Source of the DNA: Phycisphaeraceae bacterium
GTDB taxonomy: Bacteria; Planctomycetota; Phycisphaerae; Phycisphaerales; Phycisphaeraceae
NCBI GenBank assembly: GCA_002704825.1
Contig: PAIY01000205.1
Location: 1-53,958, forward strand
Reading direction: 5' to 3'
DNA length: 53,958 bases
The notes under the pieces were generated by a model. The model worked only from the letters and a program-made list of their open reading frames with translations, made no database searches and was not told the DNA's origin. Both the position numbers and the translations under genes were made by a program. Shown piece by piece: positions 16,557 to 25,622 of this stretch (position 1 is the first letter of the stretch; the number at the start of each line of letters is the position of its first letter).

Positions 16557-18476
16557 ATGGTGCGTATGGAGGTTGTTCCGGAGGTTTTGGGGACTCAAGT
16601 TAAGACGATTGGCACCAGTCAGGTGCGGTCAATTCAAATTACGGGTGGCTTTTTGGATGGGTTACAGTTCGATCTGGACCGAGGACTTAACTGCCTAATT
16701 GGGGCTCGCGGTACTGGGAAAACGACGATTCTGGAACTCGTGCGGTATGCCTTGGATGCGTTGCCTGCTAACGGGTCACCTGAGCGACATCGAATCGAAA
16801 ACCTGGTCAAAGCCAACCTTGGCAATGGGACCATTGAGCTGACCATCGAAACACGTGATGGTGTGGTCTACAAGGTCACACGTTCCTGGCAAGACAATCC
16901 AATCGTTCAGGATTCAGATGGTCAGGCAGCGGACATCGCTTTGCGGACAGGTCGTGTGTTTCGGGCTGACATCTATAGCCAGAATGAAATCGAACGCATC
17001 GCAGAACAGTCGATGTCTCAACTCTCACTCATCGACAATTTTGAATCTGATGAGTTGGCAAAGATTGAACAGAACGCCAGAACGCTGACATCGCAATTAG
17101 AAACCAATGCGATGTCACTCAAGCCAATGCAGGACCAGATCGATGGGCTTAATGGTGAGATAGCAGGCTTACCAGGCATCCAGGAAAAGCTAGAAGCGAT
17201 GGGCCCGATCACAGGCCAGAATGCTGAAGTGGTCAGCAAGGCACAGCAGGACAAATTTCTGCGTGAACGAGAAACTGGTGCGGTGAATGAGATCGGCGAG
17301 TTTGTTTACGAATACGGGAATCAGATCAAACAACAGCAAGGCCAAGTCTTGCAGCAAATTCAACAGTCGTTTCAGCAGGATTTGCTCAGTGGTCCCAATG
17401 GCGTATTGCTGAAAGGTGCCAATCAATCATTGCTCGCTGGTGCTTCAGAAATCGATGCCCTGTTGCAGAGTGTGTGTGACAAACTCACCGCCATGGATCA
17501 GGTGCTTTGTCAAACCCACAACACACTCAAGCAGACTCATGCCCAACAGGAAATCGCCTATCAAAACATCCTGAAGGAAAACGAAGACTTACGGAACCAA
17601 GCCAATGAACGTACTCGCCTTACGCGGATGAGTGGCGATTTGATTCGTAAGCAAAATCAACGTGATCTTCTGATCCAGAACCAAGCTAAACTCCAAGCAG
17701 AACGAGTTGAGATGCTTAACGCGTTGTCGGAACTTCGGGATCAACGATTCAATCTGAGAAACCAGATCGCCCAGCGCATCAATGCATCACTCAACCCGGA
17801 TATCCGTGTGACCATTGAACAAGCGGGCAACCACTCTCAGTATCGCAGCTTATTGAGTGATGCACTGCAAGGTGTGCGTATCACGCGCAACGTTGTTGCT
17901 CAACGCATTGCAGACAGCATCTTGCCAACCGAACTCGTAGAAATCGTTCGCCGCAATGATGTGACAAGTCTTGTCGAACAATCGGGATTGAGTGAAGATC
18001 AAAGCCGTAAAGTTGTAGACGCTCTTAGCGACAGCGACGAATTGTTCGCACTGGAAACGGTCGAATTGTCCGACCTGCCACGGATCGAATTGAAAGATGG
18101 CGATCAGTACAAAGAATCCGCATCTCTGTCGACGGGTCAGAAATGCACGACCGTCCTGCCGATCCTTTTACTGGAAAGTGATTCCCCCCTTCTCATCGAT
18201 CAACCTGAAGACAACCTGGACAATCGTTTCGTGTGTGAGTCCGTCGTCAATAGCATCCACACAGTCAAAGCAAAACGTCAACTGATCTTCGTCACGCATA
18301 ACCCCAACATCCCCGTATTGGCAGATGCAGAGCGTGTTTTCGTTCTTGAATCTGATGGCAGACAGTCTGGCAAGATCGTCGAAGGCAACGTTGATCAATG
18401 CCGCGATGCCATTGTCAATCTGCTGGAAGGTGGCGAACAGGCGTTTAAGAAACGCCAGGAAAGGTATGCGTACTAA
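16557..18476 (+). CDS. SMC/Rad50-like AAA ATPase
   Basis: A 639-aa ABC-type ATPase of the SMC/RecF class. Residues about 25-60 hold …LDRGLNCLIGARGTGKTTILELVRYALDAL with Walker A GARGTGKTT. A long helical middle (about residues 200-440, rich in Q, L, E) is probably a coiled coil. The C-terminal head has the signature LSTGQKC, Walker B PLLIDQPEDNLDN and an H-loop IFVTHNPNIPVL. The same head arrangement occurs in TrlF-type and other defence-associated ATPases. I chose ATG 16557 because TGAGGAG lies 7 nt upstream; the frame is open from 16470. It overlaps the kinase gene by 1 nt (TAATG). A sensor or motor role upstream of the two-component pair is inferred. Confidence 0.82.
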   Translation: MVRMEVVPEVLGTQVKTIGTSQVRSIQITGGFLDGLQFDLDRGLNCLIGARGTGKTTILELVRYALDALPANGSPERHRIENLVKANLGNGTIELTIETRDGVVYKVTRSWQDNPIVQDSDGQAADIALRTGRVFRADIYSQNEIERIAEQSMSQLSLIDNFESDELAKIEQNARTLTSQLETNAMSLKPMQDQIDGLNGEIAGLPGIQEKLEAMGPITGQNAEVVSKAQQDKFLRERETGAVNEIGEFVYEYGNQIKQQQGQVLQQIQQSFQQDLLSGPNGVLLKGANQSLLAGASEIDALLQSVCDKLTAMDQVLCQTHNTLKQTHAQQEIAYQNILKENEDLRNQANERTRLTRMSGDLIRKQNQRDLLIQNQAKLQAERVEMLNALSELRDQRFNLRNQIAQRINASLNPDIRVTIEQAGNHSQYRSLLSDALQGVRITRNVVAQRIADSILPTELVEIVRRNDVTSLVEQSGLSEDQSRKVVDALSDSDELFALETVELSDLPRIELKDGDQYKESASLSTGQKCTTVLPILLLESDSPLLIDQPEDNLDNRFVCESVVNSIHTVKAKRQLIFVTHNPNIPVLADAERVFVLESDGRQSGKIVEGNVDQCRDAIVNLLEGGEQAFKKRQERYAY

Positions 18477-19618
18477 TGCCATCACAAGCCAAACCCCAAG
18501 CCATCGACTTGGATGATGCACTGACGCAGCTCACAGAAAACCGTGAGTCCATTGCCTGGACACATCGCCGCAAACTGGTGAGTCGTGTCGTCAGCCAGAT
18601 GTCATCCGGTCAGTCAGTGGAACCGTTTCGCACGCTGCTGCTGGTTTTGTCGGACGATCCCAAGCCGGAGGTCCGCAAGGAAGTGGCCAACTCACTTGCC
18701 ACCCTCCCAGGCCAGAACATCTCGGAGTTGGCGGAGAAGTTTTTGAATGATCCGCATGCCTATGTGGCAAGTGCTGCAAAACAAAGCATGCGGCGGCGCA
18801 AGAAGCTTGCTGTGGAATCTCAAAAAAACAAACGCGGCCTGGACCTGGTGATCGCATTACATCAGCAGATCGAAGAGCAACATGGCAAAGAAGCTGCGGA
18901 TAGCGCCCGTCAAATGGCTGAACATCTCTATGACACGTTAATCAGTGCATCGGTTCACGAGATGAATCACGTGATGACGTCACTCAAAGCCAACACCAAT
19001 CGCATCATCGAGAGACAGAACACAGGCAAACTCACCGAGAAATACCTGCAAGGCAAGATCAAGCATATTGCAGGCAATCTGGATTTTCTCGAACGCATGC
19101 TTAATGACATGCGCAACTATGCCCGCCCCGTTTCTGATCAACGTCAGGGCGTGAGTATCGCTGATCTGGTCACTGAAGCCATCAGCATTGTGATGAGCAA
19201 CCTTCGCGGTAATGGCATGGACCTTGGCCAGGTTGTAATCAATAAATCAATTCCCGCTGAGCTGAAGATCAAAGTCTCGCGTTTGCACATTGTCGCAGCA
19301 CTTGTCAACGTGCTTAAGAATGCCTGTGAATTCCTGTCTTCAGATAGCCAATCACCTATGGGCACCGTCGAGATTGATGTTTCGCAATTAGATGATCAGG
19401 CCATGATTGTCGTGCGCGACACAGGCATGGGCATCCCCGCAGAAATGATTGCGGAGATCCGTCAGTGCTTGCCCGGCCGCACCACCCGTCGCGGCAACGG
19501 CACAGGCTTTGGTCTGTGCAATGCACAACGCAGCGTCATGGCTCACGATGGCATTCTGCAAATTGACAGTATTGAAGACCAAGGCACAACCGTCACATTA
19601 ATCCTCCCCTTGGCATAA
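18476..19618 (+). CDS. Soluble histidine kinase with HEAT-like N-terminus
   Basis: A 380-aa protein without signal peptide or membrane segment, so it senses something inside the cell. Residues about 45-108 look like HEAT repeats (…LLLVLSDDPKPEVRKEVANSLATL…). The dimerisation/phospho-acceptor helix has SVHEMNHVMTSL with the putative phosphorylated His161. The HATPase domain shows the N box ALVNVLKNACEFL, G1 VRDTGMGIP, and G2 RGNGTGFGL. HEAT repeats usually bind proteins or DNA, so the neighbouring ATPase is a plausible partner. It lies in one operon between the ATPase (1-nt overlap) and the response regulator (17-nt gap). Assignment as a kinase is firm; the input signal is unknown. Confidence 0.85.
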   Translation: MPSQAKPQAIDLDDALTQLTENRESIAWTHRRKLVSRVVSQMSSGQSVEPFRTLLLVLSDDPKPEVRKEVANSLATLPGQNISELAEKFLNDPHAYVASAAKQSMRRRKKLAVESQKNKRGLDLVIALHQQIEEQHGKEAADSARQMAEHLYDTLISASVHEMNHVMTSLKANTNRIIERQNTGKLTEKYLQGKIKHIAGNLDFLERMLNDMRNYARPVSDQRQGVSIADLVTEAISIVMSNLRGNGMDLGQVVINKSIPAELKIKVSRLHIVAALVNVLKNACEFLSSDSQSPMGTVEIDVSQLDDQAMIVVRDTGMGIPAEMIAEIRQCLPGRTTRRGNGTGFGLCNAQRSVMAHDGILQIDSIEDQGTTVTLILPLA

Positions 19619-19635
19619 TCGGGAACACACGAATC

Positions 19636-20403
19636 ATGAAGTATCGAGCCTTGATCGTCGAAGATGTAGCAGACATCGCTGAAACGGTAATTGAAACCCT
19701 TGAGTCCTTGGGGCACGACTATCTTTGGGTGCAATCCCAGGAGGAAGCTCGCCAGCCAATCACCGAGGGTGGTTTCAGCTATGTCCTCATGGACCTGTCG
19801 ATCCCGCTGAAGACTGGCAGAACTTTGGATCGCATTGAGTACGGCGTGAACCTGGCCAAGGAGATTCATCAATCACCAGCCATGCACAACGTGCCGATCA
19901 TCGTGATGACAGGCCACGGCAGAGATGGAATCGAGTATGCAGCATACTTGTGCCAATACGGGGTTGTGGATTTTATCAACAAACCTTTTCCGACAATCGG
20001 TCGCACACTCGCCCAGGTCATCGATACCCAGTTGGCCAAAGCAACGCACAAATCACCCCTGGCTGATACCGGACAATCCAAACCAGACGCCCCCTTCCAA
20101 GGTGGTGAATTGGTCATCTTTCCGGATCATGCCGAACTGTGCGGGATCAATATCATCACCCGCAAAAAAGCCAGCCAGATGTGGGCCATCCTGAACATCC
20201 TCACCGAGCAATTACCCAGCGGAAAATTCAAAGCATTCCCATCTGCAACTTTGGCCAAGTTGGTGAGAAGCACAGGTGGCCAAAACAGCATCACCGGTAG
20301 TATCCGAGACTTCAGAAAGAACATCACTTCAATCCTTGGTGGTGAACTTGGCTTATTGGTTGGCAAAGATGATCTCATCGAAACCGCACGCTCCGGCTAT
20401 TGA
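19636..20403 (+). CDS. Response regulator, truncated by an in-frame TGA
   Basis: A 255-aa protein as read. The receiver domain (residues 1-130) has the acidic pair E9-D10, phospho-acceptor D53 in LMDLSIP, a Thr in VMTGHG and a Lys in FINKPFP, so it is a competent receiver. Residues about 150-255 form an output domain resembling a winged helix and ending …LIETARSGY before TGA at 20401. Winged-helix output domains commonly end GYRL; here the next codons read L-K-S-W in the same frame, so the TGA appears to replace an Arg (CGA) codon. The frame then runs open for 94 more codons. It is the presumed partner of the HEAT-domain kinase. Confidence 0.8.
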   Translation: MKYRALIVEDVADIAETVIETLESLGHDYLWVQSQEEARQPITEGGFSYVLMDLSIPLKTGRTLDRIEYGVNLAKEIHQSPAMHNVPIIVMTGHGRDGIEYAAYLCQYGVVDFINKPFPTIGRTLAQVIDTQLAKATHKSPLADTGQSKPDAPFQGGELVIFPDHAELCGINIITRKKASQMWAILNILTEQLPSGKFKAFPSATLAKLVRSTGGQNSITGSIRDFRKNITSILGGELGLLVGKDDLIETARSGY

Positions 20404-20688
20404 CTCAAATCGTGGATCAAGCTAAAGGACCAACGCGGCCAGTCAGCTTGTGGTCAATCTGACATCTTCAATCCCGCCACTGGACCATGCAACGATCCCA
20501 TCGAAAAACGCAAAGCGAAAATCATGGCATTGATCGAACGCAATCCCAGCCTCCGAATTCCCGGTATCGCAAATGCCACTGGCATGTCACAAGCCACGAC
20601 AAAACGGGTGATCGAAACGTTGAAGGTTGAAGGTAAGATTGAATTTGTGGGCGCAACGAAAACGGGATTTTACAAAACCTTGGCATGA
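20404..20688 (+). pseudogene. In-frame 3' continuation of the response regulator (winged helix)
   Basis: Ninety-four codons directly after the regulator's TGA, in the same frame, starting LKSWIKLKDQRG and ending at TGA 20686-20688. The last 55 residues (KAKIMALIERNPSLRIPGIA… and SQATTKRVIETLKVEGKI) read as a good winged HTH. An internal ATG at 20524 could also allow a separate 54-aa HTH protein, but no clear ribosome binding site precedes it. It overlaps the convergent PLD gene by 19 nt. Either a recent nonsense mutation cut a 350-aa regulator, or the stop is read through. Confidence 0.6.
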
Positions 20689-23348
20689 CAGATTGCTGAC
20701 CACATCGTCTCAATGCGTGTGGCAAATGCCTCCAATGCATGGATATGAGCATGCGTAAATCGACTCTGATCGTAGTCGCCTGCCAACCGTAGCAGGCTTC
20801 GGAACGGCAATAAATACGGACAAGACAAATTCTTCTCCCGTTCTTGAGAACGAAGAGTCAGTATTTTTGCCATCCGTTCCTTTGGCATCTGACGTCTTGC
20901 AGTCTGCCCGAGAGCGCAAAAGCCTAAGTTCGCTCCCTGCCATAATAGAGTGCCTTCTGGCAACTCATCATCTGTGATAAGTTCTTTGATTGTAGGTAAG
21001 CCTATCTCTATAAGCATAGATTCCAATATTGCGATGGCTTGGCTCTCTGCGAACAGGTCGTTACATCGTGTCAGTATTTGCTCCCACTGTTGTGCAATAT
21101 CAGGACCTAGCCATCCCGTTCGCTGCGCGATTTCAAACAGTTTCATTTCAAACTTTTCGGGTGATTCTGAATGCCACAACCAAGGAAGTCTGGCAACAGC
21201 GAGTCGTGTTGCTACTTCGAATCTAGTTGCTTCTGCGCGTGATATGCCTTGGGGACAGCTGAAACACCATGTCGTCAATGAAGCTGCTAGACGTGCAGAT
21301 TGAATGGCCTTTTCATACTGGAGCGGGTCTGGTGATGAGTTGTGTCTACGCTCAAGGGCTCCTGTGTTTCTACCTTTGTCATATTTATTTGCCATATCAT
21401 CAAAGAATAAAAATGACCACACACGGTAAGTCAGATCAAGAAAATCGTCACTTTCCAGCCAACCTTCAGCATGCCCCGACACCAAGAGCACGGCGATGAT
21501 GGCGAGATCAGACGACAACATGGAAGCAGGCCGGGTTTCAACAAACTGTTGCGATGTGCAGATATCAACAATCTGCTTGGTGATTTGCCGACCACGCCGA
21601 CGTTCCGATTTAGTCAGGTCGTGTGTGATCTTTGTCTGTTGTTCGTTCTCTTGTTTTGTTTTAGCAGTCTCTGGCCGATCAACAGTTTCCTCATCACTGT
21701 CATCCTCCTCGATTTCCGGCTCAATCGCCTCATCGTTTGAGATGCCAAAATAATCAAGAAGGAGTCCGCGAAGCCCCAGGACGCGCGATGTCTCGTCCAA
21801 CCGGCATATTTCACGACGATGTGCCGGTATGCGATAGTCTTCTGTGAAAAAATCCGAATAAGCCACAGATGCTGGAGCTTTCTTCTCATCCAGCTCTTTT
21901 GATTTGTGATTCACAGATGTAGCTGGGGTATGGGTCAGATGATCACCCAATAACCGCAGCACTTCAGTCCATCCATGGAAGCTCCATTTGCTCGGCGAAA
22001 TATGATCACCAATCGCTTGAGCTACCTGTCGCTGTCGGCTGGTCGAGTTCAACATGAACTCGTGATCAACCCAATGTTCAGCGGAAACGTATCGCTTGCC
22101 ATCAACAATAGCAGCCAATTGGACACGATTGATGACTCCTATGCTGCGAACTCTCACAAGTCCGTCACTGACCGTGATGTCGTTTTCGCTCAGTACATGA
22201 CCATCAGTTAGCAATTCAATGGAATGGATGGATTTTAACGCAGTATAAGTGACCATAAGTTCCCCGTGGTCGTGACTGGCTGCAAGAATTCGGATGGGTG
22301 GGGACGGTTCGGGCAAAGAAACCGGTGGCAAAGAAGTGCGAAGGACGACCGGTTCATCAATGCGGCTTAGCCCTGAAGCTAATACCTTCTCAACTTCATC
22401 TGGTTTCATTTTGATGACGGCTAGGGCTTCGGCATTTCCAGCAGATTCTGGTAATATCAACGCCGCCCGGGAGCAATTTGCGCTTCCCACACAAAGCACA
22501 GCTTCTGACACCCCAATAAAGGCATAAAACTTGGCATGGATAAACGCCTGGGTATCTTTCCCACGCGAGGTTGCAATCGTTACCAGTGATTTAGGCTCTC
22601 GAACCTGTTTCCAAGCGGACTCGAGCAGTTGTGATTGGCCTGGTTGAACCATCACTTCGATCAGCACCCCAGGCCAATGTTTCGCAATTGAAGTCAGTGC
22701 TTCACCATCATCATCAAAGTAAGGCGAGCCAACAACGATACGCTGTACATCCAGATCGCCTACAACGTCAAACATCCGATGTAGCAGTGACGGACCTACG
22801 CCCACTTTGGCCAGTACAGATGATATGGGTTCCATTGCCCGTGCCCATTCATGCTGGTCAGGATCAAATGCATCACACAGTTCCTTGCGGGCCGATACAG
22901 GATGATTAGCACGCGTCAAACAAGACTCGCCAATTTCTTTGAACGCGACCAATGGGCCGGTGCCGTCCTGGTTACTCTGATATTGCAGCCAAATTTCATC
23001 GTTCTGACGCATGCCGCCATATGTGAGATTCCCACTACCAACGAACAGATCAGCTTGCTCTGTACCAGAGAGCATGACCATCTTGGGATGAAATCGAAAG
23101 CCAGGTTCCATACGAATTGGAATAACTCGGTAACGTCGTCCAATACGACTTACCCAACGTCCCTGTGATGCAAAGGTCGCAACGACTTCATCTGCGTCGG
23201 CAAAGATAGTTAGTGAAGGATGCCCACACTTCCGTAGTTCTCGCAGCAAAACATTCTCAATGAAAATAAAATCAATGTTGAATGTTGTTATGAAAATGTG
23301 TGTTAAGTTTTTTCTACCCGCCAGAAGTTTGAGAATGTCGTCACGCAT
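20670..23348 (-). CDS. PLD-fold protein with degenerate HKD motifs
   Basis: An 892-aa protein. The first 300 residues are a phospholipase D-type fold with two motif copies: FHPKMVML…FVGSGNLTYGG (H87, K89, S105, N107) and IHAKFYAF…CVGSANCSRAA (H271, K273, S289, N291). In both, the Asp expected five residues after the Lys is absent (S94, I278), as in several restriction- or defence-associated PLD nucleases. The remaining two thirds (with acidic-rich DESD-like stretch near residue 545 and a helical C-terminus) match nothing I know. The start overlaps the upstream gene by 8 nt (ATGCGTGA), so they are coupled. Nuclease or effector activity is inferred. Confidence 0.75.
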   Translation of the reverse strand: MRDDILKLLAGRKNLTHIFITTFNIDFIFIENVLLRELRKCGHPSLTIFADADEVVATFASQGRWVSRIGRRYRVIPIRMEPGFRFHPKMVMLSGTEQADLFVGSGNLTYGGMRQNDEIWLQYQSNQDGTGPLVAFKEIGESCLTRANHPVSARKELCDAFDPDQHEWARAMEPISSVLAKVGVGPSLLHRMFDVVGDLDVQRIVVGSPYFDDDGEALTSIAKHWPGVLIEVMVQPGQSQLLESAWKQVREPKSLVTIATSRGKDTQAFIHAKFYAFIGVSEAVLCVGSANCSRAALILPESAGNAEALAVIKMKPDEVEKVLASGLSRIDEPVVLRTSLPPVSLPEPSPPIRILAASHDHGELMVTYTALKSIHSIELLTDGHVLSENDITVSDGLVRVRSIGVINRVQLAAIVDGKRYVSAEHWVDHEFMLNSTSRQRQVAQAIGDHISPSKWSFHGWTEVLRLLGDHLTHTPATSVNHKSKELDEKKAPASVAYSDFFTEDYRIPAHRREICRLDETSRVLGLRGLLLDYFGISNDEAIEPEIEEDDSDEETVDRPETAKTKQENEQQTKITHDLTKSERRRGRQITKQIVDICTSQQFVETRPASMLSSDLAIIAVLLVSGHAEGWLESDDFLDLTYRVWSFLFFDDMANKYDKGRNTGALERRHNSSPDPLQYEKAIQSARLAASLTTWCFSCPQGISRAEATRFEVATRLAVARLPWLWHSESPEKFEMKLFEIAQRTGWLGPDIAQQWEQILTRCNDLFAESQAIAILESMLIEIGLPTIKELITDDELPEGTLLWQGANLGFCALGQTARRQMPKERMAKILTLRSQEREKNLSCPYLLPFRSLLRLAGDYDQSRFTHAHIHALEAFATRIETMWSAICHAKVL

Positions 23349-24897
23349 GATCCGTCCCCCCGAGTTTGTCTAGTAACTGACAACCACGCAAGGAAAGAGT
23401 GCCGTTATCCTGATCAATCATCCCAAGATCGGTGAGGATGCCCAGCACGTTACCAAGCCGGTCGCCGCTAAAGCCCGCTGAAACATAGATGCCAGTAGGA
23501 CGAAGAACGCGACCATCTGGAAAAAAACGTAGCGAACATTTCATGCCATTACCCAACTTGCGCAACGTTGTACTGATGTGAGATTCCACCGCTCCACAGT
23601 CAATCACATGAATCAGGAGATTGCGGACCGTGGTATCCGAACCAGCATCCAAGATGGGAAAGACGCGTTCAGCTCCCGATCCCGTCCGTGGAAAATGCTT
23701 TACGGCGTACAGTTCTTTGCACCGCTTCCATGTTGCGGTCAGCAGTGTCAGTCCGAAGATTGCTCTATCACGATGCGGTAGTTGGTTTACAGTTCTCCGT
23801 TCAATAGCTCCATCCAAAAAGGCTTGGGTACGAATAGCACCAGAGTAAGCCAAGAAATTTTCTGACCAATCAAATACAAAACCGCTGACAAATTGGTCAG
23901 TAATCGCTTGCGGTAAAGCAACTTCTTCCACCCATCCAGCAACAATATCATCAACAGTCGCACCATCCAATTCGCCAATAGCTGATGTTAGTGCACCAAG
24001 TAGTAGTTCAAGGGAAAAGTGCACACGCCGGTGCATTTCGTAGGCTGTCCATGCCAACGAAGAATCGGTTGGTTGAACTCCAGGCATTGTTGTATCAGCA
24101 AACATTGCCGCCAAGGCAATAGTTGAGGAACTGCACCCCGCCTGAATGGATGACAGTGCAAAGCGAACGGTCATGAGGAATCGCTTGTAGGTGTTTGCAT
24201 CTTGGCCTTCTTCCGGCGTCAGAAGTGCCGTTTCGAGCAAGTCGCGTTCTTCCTGCGATTCCGGTTGATCAAGCGCACCTGCTGAAAACTGTGCGGCATC
24301 TTTAGAAACAATTGTGGCATCTAAAGAACCACCTTCAAGTATGCGTTGAACAAGTGGACTTCTAACTAGATTTTGGCATCGAATAGCGTGTATTCGACTA
24401 CCTCGCAGAGTAACCTTGGGAGCTTCCCATTTTCCTGGAATGGCATCATATCCAAGCATGCCGATGGCCCGACACGGCGCGACGTATGTCCCGAACATTG
24501 CACCACCGCGACCGAGATTTAATGCAAGCTCACCGCCGTTGGCCAGAATACCTATCTGCTCGTCATACAAATCAATCCCCAACAAGCCGCTAGTCTTTCG
24601 GCCCAATTGTTTGTCAGTCATCTGTGTCGCCGCAATAATGACCAACTCCAGACGACGCTGCATTTGGCGGAACTCAGCCTCGTCTGGCGGTCTTGTGTTA
24701 CTCGTGTCAAAACCACAAAGTTTGTAGTACTCCATAAGGAGCCACGGCAACAATGAAAGATAACGGGCCCGCTGGGAAATCGTAGTGATGCCTGAAACCC
24801 ATTTTCTTTCCATGTCTTGGTCAATCTTGCGGAAACCGAGAATGTCAAGACCACGGATAACTTCTTTTTCACCAGCGTTCCAGAAAAGTGTGGGCAT
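23341..24897 (-). CDS. Unknown 518-aa protein of the PLD operon
   Basis: Starts MPTLFWNAGEKEVIRGLDILGFRKIDQ, with AAAGGATG 6 nt before the ATG. It is a soluble, mostly helical protein; the C-terminal 70 residues (…GNVLGILTDLGMIDQDNGTLSLRG…) look like a winged helix. I recognise no catalytic motif. It lies 52 nt downstream of the exonuclease gene and overlaps the PLD gene by 8 nt, so both are almost certainly made together and probably act together. A recognition or adaptor subunit for the PLD protein is a reasonable guess, resting on the tight coupling only. Confidence 0.7.
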   Translation of the reverse strand: MPTLFWNAGEKEVIRGLDILGFRKIDQDMERKWVSGITTISQRARYLSLLPWLLMEYYKLCGFDTSNTRPPDEAEFRQMQRRLELVIIAATQMTDKQLGRKTSGLLGIDLYDEQIGILANGGELALNLGRGGAMFGTYVAPCRAIGMLGYDAIPGKWEAPKVTLRGSRIHAIRCQNLVRSPLVQRILEGGSLDATIVSKDAAQFSAGALDQPESQEERDLLETALLTPEEGQDANTYKRFLMTVRFALSSIQAGCSSSTIALAAMFADTTMPGVQPTDSSLAWTAYEMHRRVHFSLELLLGALTSAIGELDGATVDDIVAGWVEEVALPQAITDQFVSGFVFDWSENFLAYSGAIRTQAFLDGAIERRTVNQLPHRDRAIFGLTLLTATWKRCKELYAVKHFPRTGSGAERVFPILDAGSDTTVRNLLIHVIDCGAVESHISTTLRKLGNGMKCSLRFFPDGRVLRPTGIYVSAGFSGDRLGNVLGILTDLGMIDQDNGTLSLRGCQLLDKLGGTDHA

Positions 24898-24949
24898 CGG
24901 TCACATCCTTTTGAACATTCTCGAAACAAATCAAGTAATAGCTGCAGCA

Positions 24950-25552
24950 TCATTCATACTTAGTTGGCTGTGTAGCAGACTGATTTTCCTGGACAATGCT
25001 TATTACCTTGACGTTGGTCATTTGCGCCAACTCCATTGGCGAGATAACATGCCGATGCTTCATCATGGCTAATAGAGCCCATCCCGCTGCTTCCGCATCT
25101 GATCGTGCATGATGATGGTCGAAATCATGACCGACATGGTCGGCAACTGTAGAGAGGCGGTGATTCTTCAAAGTCGGCCAGACTCTTCGTGCGAGTTGGC
25201 AAGTGCAAAGGTATTTGAATGATGGGCATTGGATGCCAAAATGCTTCGATGTGCCACGCAATTTCCCAATATCAAACTGAGCATTGTGTGCAACAACCAT
25301 ATCAACAGCTTCGAGACGGGAGTAGAAATCGGAGGCGATCATTGAGAACTCAGGTGAATTGCAAACGTCCAGATGGGTCAGGCCGTGGACACTGATGAAG
25401 TCGGGACGAAAAAAACCGTAGCCTTTGGGTGGACGAACAAGCCAGTACAACGATTCCATGAGTTGATCGTTTTCAAAGGTTGCTACAGCAGCGGCACAAA
25501 TGCTTTCGTCGCGAGTATTGGCAGTCTCGAAATCAATTGCGGCAAATTTCAT
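24950..25552 (-). CDS. DEDDh 3'-5' exonuclease (DnaQ-like)
   Basis: A 200-aa single-domain exonuclease of the DnaQ superfamily. Motif Exo I is AIDFETAN (D7, E9), Exo II is VVAHNAQFD, and Exo III is HHARSDAEAAG with the His of the DEDDh subgroup. The family removes nucleotides from 3' ends of DNA or RNA. Stand-alone DEDDh proteins occur both in repair and in defence operons; the operon here (ARPP-1 protein, this gene, unknown protein, PLD protein) favours the second. All metal ligands appear present. It lies 70 nt after the ARPP-1 gene. Confidence 0.85.
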   Translation of the reverse strand: MKFAAIDFETANTRDESICAAAVATFENDQLMESLYWLVRPPKGYGFFRPDFISVHGLTHLDVCNSPEFSMIASDFYSRLEAVDMVVAHNAQFDIGKLRGTSKHFGIQCPSFKYLCTCQLARRVWPTLKNHRLSTVADHVGHDFDHHHARSDAEAAGWALLAMMKHRHVISPMELAQMTNVKVISIVQENQSATQPTKYE

Positions 25553-25622
25553 ACGACGACAATCCTATCCATACGAATGTTACCACCATTGTAACGGAGT
25601 GACAGATCATTGCGATAACAAG

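Noticed and set aside
18476..20403. Identification of the kinase/regulator pair as Detocs
   Set aside because: The known system has a receiver-fused effector and no SMC-like ATPase with HEAT-repeat kinase; the components do not match.
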